From Cerasicoccus arenae (lineage in GTDB: Bacteria; Verrucomicrobiota; Verrucomicrobiia; Opitutales; Cerasicoccaceae), in assembly GCF_014651635.1 (NCBI RefSeq), contig NZ_BMXG01000007.1, forward strand, positions 1 to 64,000: a stretch of DNA of 64,000 nt. The letters are read 5' to 3'. Below are positions 16,126-24,600 of this stretch, one piece after another. The notes under the pieces were generated by a model that did no database searches, was not told where the DNA came from, and worked only from the letters and a program-made list of their open reading frames with translations. How positions within the stretch are numbered: position 1 is the first letter of the stretch; each line of letters opens with the position of its first letter. The position numbers and the translations under genes are program-made.

Positions 16126-17976
16126 ATGAGCAAGGAGGAGGGTAAAAAAGGATTTAATTGGAACTGGTTGGCTATTGCCGCCCTGATCATTGCCTATGCG
16201 TTCAGCGCTGGTCGTTTTTTCGTCTATAGCGCCCAGAATAATGGCGATGCAAACAGCAAAAAAACCATTCGTGTTGCTCACTGGCAATTAGAGCCGGGTT
16301 ACCGTGAAGCACTGGATTGGGCGATGAACGAATACAATAACCTGCCTCACGTGAAAGAAGCTGGTATTGAGGTTGTCCAGATACCATTGCCGCAGAGTGT
16401 GTATAATCAATTCATGAACGTACATTTGATCAGCGGTACGGCACCAGACATATCGGCTGCTGGTAACACGAAGCTGATTCAAGGCAACGCAATCGGTCGT
16501 TTTTATGCCTCGGTAGGGGAATATGTTAACCAAGTTAATCCCTATAATTCAGTTGAGAAGCTATCGCCGGATTTAGATCCCGAGTTGCGAGAATACTTAG
16601 CCAACGCTTCTTGGAAGGACACTTTTTTAGATGGTATGGAAGGCGGTTGGCGTCAGGAACTGAACGACTATTACTCCATACCGATCAGTAACGCTGGTGG
16701 CATGCGGCTCTATTATAACATGTCCTTGCTCAAAAAGGGGAAAACGTTTCTGCGGGAAGCTTTGGCTAAGAAATCTCAGCCAGAATGGTTGAAACAAGTT
16801 TGGCTGCGTGAAGTCGATGGCTCACAGCAAGGCTACCTGCCTGATAATGAGCGACTGCGTAAGTGGGTGGCCAATGATGATGAGGTGCCGCAAACCATGG
16901 GGCAATTAATACTTTATTGCTTCTCTATCAAGGCAATGGCTAAGGCGAAAAACATGGAATACCTTGTGCCGATCTCAGTTGGCAATAGCTCTAGTGGCGA
17001 CCCGGTTTTTCGCTACCAGAATGCATTCTTTAACATCTTGGGTAAGGATTTAGAGTATGATGGAAATACGGGTATTAGCGGTTTAGAGGCATTTGATGGC
17101 CTTTATCGCAACCAATGGAACTTCGACTCCAAACCCATGAAAGCATACTTCGAAGTTGCCAAGTTATTTACACAATTCTACCCCGTCGGTTACTTGGGTC
17201 TGGATCGCGAGCAGACTCAGCGTCGTTTTGTTCTCGGAGATGCTGCCATCTTTTCATCAGGTGGTTGGGATGCGGCGGGAGTCTTCAAAGGCGCTTCAGA
17301 AAGCAATAGTGAAGAGAAGCGTTTTAAGGTAAGCATTGCGCCGCCGACTATGCCTGCGCCTGATGAGCGTTGGGGCGACATGATTAAATACATGCCCTCC
17401 GAAGCTAACTTCAAAACTGGCGTCCCGTTGTCGATCAACAAGCAGACTCAACACCTAGATTGGGCACTAGACTTTCTAATGTTTATTTCGTCTCAACCAG
17501 TGAACGAAGAATTCAACAGAATTGCGGCTTGGTTGCCTGCTACTGTAGGCTCAGAGACGATCGAATCTATGCGTGGTTTTGAACCGATAGTCGAAGGTTT
17601 TCCAAGCTACGAATCGTTTAACCCCGACAACTCCCGTGCCGCTATAAAATCTCAGTGGAGTGGTATGTCCAAACTCGTGATTACTGGCGGTATGGACTAC
17701 GAAGAATTTGCCTCTAAAATGACATCATTCCTCGACAGTCAACGCCAGGGCATTAAAGCTTATTGGTTTCATGACCGTCAGGGCATTAAGGATCGCACCC
17801 GCGCATTGGATCGCACACTTTCAGTCGAGGAACTCAACCTGACGTTGGATGATAACGCCAAATCCGCAGAGCGTTTTCGCTCACTTTTTTATCAAAGCCT
17901 TACTGACGACGAGGGCGTAAATCTGGAAATGATCTGGCGCAAGCTTCACCCGGACCAACCGTTCCCCACACTGTAA
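16126..17976 (+). CDS. Membrane-anchored extracellular sugar-binding protein (ABC importer)
   Basis: 616 residues. The N terminus is basic with a single hydrophobic segment (about 13-34) and no lipobox or obvious signal-peptidase site, so the protein is probably anchored by an uncleaved helix. After it come the family-1 solute-binding features: T-I-R-V-A-H-W, a Y-N-M-S-L-L-K-K-G segment and a G-D-A-A-I-F-S-S-G-G-W-D-A-A-G segment that resembles the hinge/ligand site of sugar-binding proteins. It is about 200 residues longer than typical maltose-type proteins, the excess being inserts and a C-terminal helical tail. Followed after 8 bases by the first permease. Confidence 0.87.
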   Translation: MSKEEGKKGFNWNWLAIAALIIAYAFSAGRFFVYSAQNNGDANSKKTIRVAHWQLEPGYREALDWAMNEYNNLPHVKEAGIEVVQIPLPQSVYNQFMNVHLISGTAPDISAAGNTKLIQGNAIGRFYASVGEYVNQVNPYNSVEKLSPDLDPELREYLANASWKDTFLDGMEGGWRQELNDYYSIPISNAGGMRLYYNMSLLKKGKTFLREALAKKSQPEWLKQVWLREVDGSQQGYLPDNERLRKWVANDDEVPQTMGQLILYCFSIKAMAKAKNMEYLVPISVGNSSSGDPVFRYQNAFFNILGKDLEYDGNTGISGLEAFDGLYRNQWNFDSKPMKAYFEVAKLFTQFYPVGYLGLDREQTQRRFVLGDAAIFSSGGWDAAGVFKGASESNSEEKRFKVSIAPPTMPAPDERWGDMIKYMPSEANFKTGVPLSINKQTQHLDWALDFLMFISSQPVNEEFNRIAAWLPATVGSETIESMRGFEPIVEGFPSYESFNPDNSRAAIKSQWSGMSKLVITGGMDYEEFASKMTSFLDSQRQGIKAYWFHDRQGIKDRTRALDRTLSVEELNLTLDDNAKSAERFRSLFYQSLTDDEGVNLEMIWRKLHPDQPFPTL

Positions 17977-17984
17977 TTGACACC

Positions 17985-19463
17985 GTGGCTACACCAAACT
18001 CCAAACCAAAAAACAGCAGCTGGATTGCACGCTACGCGCCTAAGTCCAAGCTCTATCTGGCGCTCTATCTTCTATGTCTGCCAACGATCTTGTCGTTGCT
18101 GATCTTTAGCTATTACCCGAAGATCGATGTAGTGATCATGTCGTTCTTCCGTTGGAAACCGCCAGCAGTCAAAGAATTCATTGGACTGCGGAATTTCCTA
18201 GAAGCGTTTTCTGATCCGCAGTTCTGGCAATCGTTCAAGCTGGTTGGTATTTTGCTAATGGCCAATCTACTCAAGCTTTGGCCAGGCATTTTTGCGGCGA
18301 TCGCATTGCACCGTTTAGCGAATGACCGATTGCGCTATATTTTTCAGGTATGTTTTGTCGTGCCGATGATCATTCCAGGTATGGTTTGGCTGCTCATTTG
18401 GAAAAGCTTCTTCGAGCCAGACTTTGGGTTGCTTAACCGAATACTCAATGCAACTGGTGGTATGAAGTTGCTCGATTGGATGGATACGGCGATGCCACGT
18501 ATTGCATCCATACTTGATCCAGTGACCAACGGAATCATTGGCCCAGCCTTTGGCGGACTGGGAGGATTGATTTTGGTTGGGGCTCTGGTCATTGCTTTCG
18601 GAGGACGTAAAGAGCGCGATAGTGGCCGCTTTATGCAGTATGGCTTGTTGTTGGTAGGTAGTTTGATCATCCCCATTTGCGGTGCACTGGGTTTATTGAC
18701 TACACCAGCTCTTCTGTTGATTCCGGCTGTATTGATCGTCATCTGGATGGTCTTTTTAGCGCGCCAGTTAGGTCATTCATGGATTGCTTGGCCGTTCTTG
18801 CTCCTTGCGGGTTCAATGGTTTTCTGGGGCGAATTGTGGCGGATGCCGCTTGCCATGTTCATTGGTATAGCTGTGTTTGAGATTATTCGTTCCCGCTTCG
18901 ACTACTTTACTGGCCGACCGCTGATCAATTGGATTGGTATGGGCATCCTAACGATTGGTTCGGCATTTGTAATCTTCGGACAAATCTGGACCGAGCCAAT
19001 AGAACAGTTCAATTTGGGCACCCCCGCTTGGCTGGGTAACCAGGACCTCGTGATTCCGGCTTTGCTTTTTTGGGGATTCCCATGGGTAGGTACGGTCGGT
19101 GTCCTGATCTACTTGTCCGGCTTGCAGAACATCTCCAAAGATGTATACGAGGCTGCGGAACTCGACGGGGTAGGGCCAATGGGGATGATTTTCCGCATTG
19201 AATTGCCGCTGATCATGACGCAGGTCCGCATTAATTTGATTTTTATGACTATCGGAACACTCGTGCAGTACGAGACCTTCCTGATTCTTCTTGGACCTGA
19301 TGGCGGTCCGGGTAATAAAGGCATGGTGCCGGGTCTATATATGTTTAGCTCAGCCTTCTCGGAAGGGCGTTTCGGTTACGCTTGTTCGCTCGGCATGGTG
19401 TTGTTCGTCATCATCTTATTGTTGACGATTGTCTATCAGAAATACGTGAAAGTGGATAAATAG
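17985..19463 (+). CDS. Sugar ABC permease, MalF-like, with a large membrane insert
   Basis: 492 residues, starting with GTG. N-terminal helices (about 24-42, 83-108, 119-141) and the C-terminal part follow MalF/UgpA-type permeases, including the coupling EAA motif E-A-A-E-L-D-G-V-G at 389-397 and L-I-Y-L-S-G-L-Q-N-I just before it. Typical relatives have about 290-310 residues. Here about 180 residues with some five or six hydrophobic segments (between about 165 and 345) are inserted after the F-E-P-D-F-G-L-L-N motif. The frame is uninterrupted and the insert is membrane-like throughout, so this is a real expansion rather than an assembly error. Confidence 0.9.
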   Translation: MATPNSKPKNSSWIARYAPKSKLYLALYLLCLPTILSLLIFSYYPKIDVVIMSFFRWKPPAVKEFIGLRNFLEAFSDPQFWQSFKLVGILLMANLLKLWPGIFAAIALHRLANDRLRYIFQVCFVVPMIIPGMVWLLIWKSFFEPDFGLLNRILNATGGMKLLDWMDTAMPRIASILDPVTNGIIGPAFGGLGGLILVGALVIAFGGRKERDSGRFMQYGLLLVGSLIIPICGALGLLTTPALLLIPAVLIVIWMVFLARQLGHSWIAWPFLLLAGSMVFWGELWRMPLAMFIGIAVFEIIRSRFDYFTGRPLINWIGMGILTIGSAFVIFGQIWTEPIEQFNLGTPAWLGNQDLVIPALLFWGFPWVGTVGVLIYLSGLQNISKDVYEAAELDGVGPMGMIFRIELPLIMTQVRINLIFMTIGTLVQYETFLILLGPDGGPGNKGMVPGLYMFSSAFSEGRFGYACSLGMVLFVIILLLTIVYQKYVKVDK

Positions 19464-19465
19464 AG

Positions 19466-20305
19466 ATGTCAGAAACTAGAGTTAGTAAATTGGGCGAAAC
19501 CATAAAGATCAGTTATCTGCTCTTCGTGCTCTTCTTTGCCTTCGTGCCATTGTTCGTCATGATCGTGGTGAGCTTTAAGAGTAATGAGCAGTACCTGGCT
19601 AATCCCTGGTTCTTTGATCATCCATCGACTTGGAAATGGGAGAACTGGTCCTATGCATGGGATATGGTTAGTGGTTATATCGCCAACTCAATCTTTGTCT
19701 CAGTCAGTGGCACTGCGATTACACTGTCGATCGTGCTAATGTCTAGTTATGCGATTGCCCGCTATGACTTTCCTGGGAAAAATATTATTTTCTACTTAGT
19801 TATGGCGACCATGTTCCTTCCCGGCACAGTAGCAGCATTGGTTACGTTGTTTGACCTATTGGTCAAGTTGAACTTAGTAAACAGTCTTTGGGCGCTGGTT
19901 GTTATGGCTGCAGTGGGGGGACAGGTGACAGGTGTCTTCATTTTGCGAAATTTCATTGAAGATATCCCGAAAGAGCTATTTGAGTCTGCACAACTAGATG
20001 GTGCTGGTCACCTTCAGCAGATTTGGCACATCATTCTACCGCTTTCGGCATCTATCATTTCGGTGACATGCATCATGGACTTTCTGCATTCGTGGAACAA
20101 CGTGATCCTTCCTTTACTCCTCCTACGAGACGATGCCTTGCTAACGATCCCAGTTGGGCTCTATCGTATGGACGGCGAATATGTGAAGCAATACGGTGAG
20201 CTCATGGCGGGCTTTGCAATAGCATCAGTGCCGCTCTTAATTCTCTTTGTTTTCTCGATGAAACTATTTGTTAAAGGACTTTCCGCAGGCGCGGTGAAAG
20301 GATAA
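19466..20305 (+). CDS. Sugar ABC permease, MalG-like
   Basis: 279 residues, six predicted membrane helices, with the coupling motif E-S-A-Q-L-D-G-A-G near residue 172 that contacts the ATPase. The length and the N-terminal pattern ([11 protein letters not shown]) are those of carbohydrate-uptake transporter family 1, MalG/LacG type. It starts two bases after the first permease stop and precedes the ATPase gene by seven bases, so the transporter subunits are made from one message. Confidence 0.93.
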   Translation: MSETRVSKLGETIKISYLLFVLFFAFVPLFVMIVVSFKSNEQYLANPWFFDHPSTWKWENWSYAWDMVSGYIANSIFVSVSGTAITLSIVLMSSYAIARYDFPGKNIIFYLVMATMFLPGTVAALVTLFDLLVKLNLVNSLWALVVMAAVGGQVTGVFILRNFIEDIPKELFESAQLDGAGHLQQIWHIILPLSASIISVTCIMDFLHSWNNVILPLLLLRDDALLTIPVGLYRMDGEYVKQYGELMAGFAIASVPLLILFVFSMKLFVKGLSAGAVKG

Positions 20306-20312
20306 AAATATT

Positions 20313-21443
20313 ATGGCTGAGGTTACTCTTAAGAATCTAGTTAAGGAATACCGCGACGACAAACGCACTACCTTTCGCGCGGTAAAAGGCATCAATTTGG
20401 AAATTCGCGATCGTGAATTCATGGTGCTCGTAGGCCCGTCAGGCTGTGGGAAATCCACCAGTCTACGTATGATCGCTGGTCTCGAAGATATCACAGATGG
20501 TGAAATTTCTATTGGTGACCGCGTAGTCAACGATGTGCAGCCAAAAGACCGCGACATTGCCATGGTTTTCCAGAACTACGCACTTTATCCGCATATGACT
20601 GTTTTTGACAACATGGCTTTTGGCCTAAAGTTGCTCAAGTATCCTCGTGATGAAATTAAGAAGCGTGTCGATGACGCTGCTGACATCTTGGGGCTGGAAT
20701 CGATGCTCGACCGCAAGCCCAAGCAACTATCCGGCGGCCAGCGTCAACGTGTAGCTGTAGGCCGTGCGATTGTGCGAAAGCCCAAAGTATTCCTATTCGA
20801 CGAGCCGCTCTCTAATCTGGACGCCAAAATGCGCGTGCAGATGCGCACGGAGATCTCAAAACTCCATGCTCGCCTGAACGCCACCATGATCTACGTGACT
20901 CACGACCAAGTTGAGGCGATGACGATGGGTGACCGTATCTGCGTGATGAAAGATGGTAATATCATGCAGGTCGCAGAGCCATTGGATCTCTACAATCGTC
21001 CAGAAAATATGTTTACTGCAGGCTTTATCGGTAGCCCGCCTATGAACTTTTTCTATGGTCAGGTTGTTCCTGAAGGTGGACGTCTTGTCTTCGTTGAAAA
21101 GAACGATGGCAATGCTCCGATTCGCATAACTTTGGATGACCGCCTAGCTCGCTTGGCGAAAAACTATGAAGGTAAGTCCATCGTCTTCGGTATTCGTCCT
21201 GAAGACATCTCTGATGCGCTCATGGTTACGCATATTGACGAGTCTCGCTGCCTCACCGCCAAGGTGGATGTCTCCGAGCCGATGGGTGCTGAGACCTATC
21301 TTTACTTCGATACAACCGCGCATAGCTTCATCGCTCGTGTTCATTCTGAGCATAAATTCGACTTTGGTCAGCAGGTTAAAGTCTCTCTCGATCTCGAAAA
21401 AGCACACCTCTTCGATCCAGAAACTGAAGACGTCTTAAAGTAA
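20313..21443 (+). CDS. Sugar ABC transporter ATPase (MalK/UgpC/MsmK family)
   Basis: 376 residues. Walker A G-P-S-G-C-G-K-S is at 41-48, then the Q-loop ([11 protein letters not shown]), signature L-S-G-G-Q-R-Q-R, Walker [13 protein letters not shown] and switch His in T-H-D-Q. A C-terminal OB-fold regulatory (TOBE) domain (about 240-376, including F-G-I-R-P-E-D) is standard for MalK-type ATPases and often receives regulatory proteins. Such ATPases are commonly shared among several importers. Last gene of the operon; a small hairpin and then tRNA-Thr follow. Confidence 0.95.
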   Translation: MAEVTLKNLVKEYRDDKRTTFRAVKGINLEIRDREFMVLVGPSGCGKSTSLRMIAGLEDITDGEISIGDRVVNDVQPKDRDIAMVFQNYALYPHMTVFDNMAFGLKLLKYPRDEIKKRVDDAADILGLESMLDRKPKQLSGGQRQRVAVGRAIVRKPKVFLFDEPLSNLDAKMRVQMRTEISKLHARLNATMIYVTHDQVEAMTMGDRICVMKDGNIMQVAEPLDLYNRPENMFTAGFIGSPPMNFFYGQVVPEGGRLVFVEKNDGNAPIRITLDDRLARLAKNYEGKSIVFGIRPEDISDALMVTHIDESRCLTAKVDVSEPMGAETYLYFDTTAHSFIARVHSEHKFDFGQQVKVSLDLEKAHLFDPETEDVLK

Positions 21444-21500
21444 TTAGATAATTGCGCTTGCGCCTTGCGTGTGTATCGCTAAACCAGTCTTCTTTTTGTT

Positions 21501-21516
21501 GGGACTTAGTCCCTTT
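21501..21516 (+). terminator. Short hairpin after the ABC operon
   Basis: GGGAC-TTA-GTCCC (21501-21513) followed by TTT, just before the tRNA gene. The stem is only five base pairs and the U-run short, so termination would be weak. It may instead mark the tRNA 5' leader. Confidence 0.3.
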
Positions 21517-21517
21517 A

Positions 21518-21593
21518 GCCACCTTAGCTCAGTTGGTAGAGCGGTTGATTTGTAATCTCCAGGTCGTCGGTTCGACTCCGACAGGTGGCTCCA
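21518..21593 (+). tRNA. tRNA-Thr (anticodon TGT)
   Basis: Cloverleaf by eye: acceptor GCCACCT/AGGTGGC with discriminator T and encoded CCA (21591-21593), D arm with AGTTGGTAGA, and T arm GTCGG-TTCGACT-CCGAC. The anticodon loop TTTGTAA gives UGU, threonine. The anticodon stem is imperfect: GTTGA opposite TCTCC leaves two adjacent mismatches (positions 28/42 and 29/41), whereas a perfect partner would be TCAAC. All other arms pair fully, so the gene is probably functional. Confidence 0.9.
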
Positions 21594-21602
21594 CTTTCCG
21601 AT

Positions 21603-24600
21603 CTAGGCCCTGTGGGCAATCCGAAGCTTTTGGCGACGCTTCCATTCAAATAGGATAAGGCCACTGATCATTACGCCACCGATAAAATAGGTGCTCGGTT
21701 CGGGAACAGGAATCGGAACAATTTCACCGGTGGACAGAATTTGTGCGGTATAGAGGCCAGTGGGAAGCCCTGGAGGATTACTGAAGAATATTCGTGAGAG
21801 TTGATCATTGGTAACCCCGTTGACCGTTGAGCCGATGAAAAATTGATCGGTGCCACCACCGCCGTATGAGCCGTTCCAGCCTGAAATGACAAGGCTCCCA
21901 GTGCCACTCCAAGTGGTGCTCGCACTATCGGCGAACTTGACGATGCTGCCGTCCGCGGGATTGCTACCCAAGTCAATATTAACACTCGAATTATTGGTCA
22001 GAGTTAGTGAGCCCAAGACTTCATTGGAGTCATTCAGGTTCCAAGTCGGTGTGGAAATCCCGCTTAGATTATCCCCAAACTCCATCTTTGTATTGTTCTC
22101 GATCTGATTGCTTGTGGAGTTGAGCAGTGTGCCACCGTTTATAACGATTTTCGTGGCCTGCAAATTATTCAGATTGCTACCAATGGTTGTTTGTCCATCG
22201 CCCGTTTTGGTAATGACACCTAGATTCTCAATGTTCGTGTTGGCGGTAGCGGCGGTGATCACTGAATTGCCTGAAGTTACATTTAGCGTAATTTTCGGGG
22301 CGTTTGCGATATCCATCCCAGCGGTAAAAGTTAGGTTGCCGAGCACTTCCAATGTGCCCGCAGTGGCAGCGCTGCCACCATTGAAGGAGGAGTTGGCACC
22401 GAAAACGGTTGGGCCCTGCGCTACGGTCATTTTACCGCTGTTGCTAAGGGTAATGTCGCCATTGAGATTAACCGATCCCGCCGTTTCGGTAGCTACATTG
22501 AAATTTGAGCCATTTCCATTTACGGTTAGTGCGTCGCCATTAGTCAGGTTAAATGTGCTCGCTGCTGCGCCAGCTGAAAGCTGAACATTGGCGGTAGCTC
22601 CATTGCTTACCAAAATGCTCGAGCTAGAGCCTGCAGTAGTGAAGTTTGTGCTACCGGTGAAGTTCGTCGTGCCGCCACTTATCACAATACTGGAACCGCT
22701 GTCCGTAAGGATATTGCCGCCAACGTTAAAGTTCGTTGTGCCTGCCGTTTGATTGAAATTACCGTCAAAGGTAAGGTTGCCTCCTGAGAGCATTGTTGCG
22801 AGGCCACCGGTGTTGCTCATTGTGGAGCCGTCTCCGATTTCAATACTGCCGCCTGAAGTGGCATTGAGTGTGCCCCCTGCATTGACAGTGACGTTTGCAT
22901 CGCCAAAGACGGATGTGCCGGCTCCATTGCCGCCCACTAGCATGTTGCCGCCGACTGTGCTGGTGACTACACCGCTGTTAACGACAAGGTTATTAAAGGT
23001 ATTGGCACCAGTTAGGCTGAGAGTGCCAGCGCCTTCCTTCGTCAGTTGGTTGTTTCCACTGATCACGCCGCTTAGCGTGCCAGTAATGCCGCTTTCTACG
23101 GTTAATGCGGCATTGGTTGTTAGATTGCCAGCGCCCGATAGAGTCAGGTTATTGCTATCGATGTTACCAATAGTGAATCCATTGTTGATTGAGTAGGCTG
23201 GGCTGAGAGTCCGAGCTGCGCCAGTGGCACCGATACGGCCACCATTGAAGCTAATGGCTCCAGTTCCGAGTGCCGTGTTATTCCCGATCTCAATAGTGCC
23301 ATCGTTTAGGACAGTACCGCCAGTATAGCTACTCGAGGCATTGAATTGCGTCGCACCACTCCCATTTTTAGTCAGTGAACCAGAACCGGTGATTTGCGAG
23401 TTAAAAACAGTGCGGCCCATTCCGGTAATGGTGACAGCATTGCCATTGGTCGCGAACTGGCTGAGCGTGCCACCATTGACGCCAAATGTTAAACCAGTGG
23501 TTCCCGTCGAGTTATTGGATATCAGCAGATTGTCTGCGAGCGACACGTTTACTCGTCTATTATTTCGGTTACCGATGACATGCTCACCGTCACCAGTAAC
23601 AGTTAAATAGGCTGTGCTACTACCAGTCTGGTCAAAAATGAGAGTGCGTGTATTGCCATTATTGGACTGAAATCCATAATCTTTCCCTCCTGTACTCGCC
23701 AGCACCATTGTGCCAACCGTTCGATTACCGTTTAGGTCCACCGTACGGTCGCCGTTAACGGCATCGGCAAACAAGACCTTGGTCCCAGCCGAGTTATCGG
23801 GGGGGGGATCGTTATCAACCCAGTTGTTTGGCCGACTATTTCGCCACTGCTGCCCATTGGGACCATCCCATTCATGGAAGTCAGCTAGCGAGGGTACTAT
23901 TTCATAAACGCCACCGCCCAAACTGATCATCTGAGCGCTACCATAACCGGCAAAGTTTATGTTGGAGAGTGCACCAGGGCCACTTCCAAAACTGCCAATG
24001 TTATTATCTAGCACTTGCAAGCGAGTGCCACCGTTGCCGGTGAAATTGCCCGCCCAGTTGTCGATGGTCAGGGTGCCACCTGAACGGGTCATGTCGGCAA
24101 AAGTTAAATAGCCTCCAGCTGCGCCCATGAAATCAATTGTAGAGTTACTACTTAGCGTCATGACGTCCATGCGGTCGGCAAAGCCATTCGTGGCGAATGT
24201 GCCGCCGCCAAGTGTTAGGTCCATGTTATCAGCAAAAGCATTATTGGCCCCAAGGGTAGCCTTGCCAGCGTTGACGCTGAGCGCACCCGTGAAAGTGTTG
24301 CTTCCAGTGAATGCCATGTTACCCGTGCCAGTTTTGATGAAGTTCCCTCCATCCTGAATGCTGCCTGAAAATGTGGTGTTGGTGTTGTCACCTCCAGCGG
24401 TGAGGGTTGCACCTCGTGTGCGGATGGTTCCACCACCTGCCAGTGAGCCAACGGTGTCGCTGTAAGCGGCGTTGGCCATGTCCAGTGTCGCGCCTGACTG
24501 CACAATAATAGCACTATTGTCATTGATCCGGTTGCCAGCGTCTCCAAACAACAGTGTAGCGCCGTTGTTAACTTGAGTGAAGCCGCTTTGGGAGCCTGAA

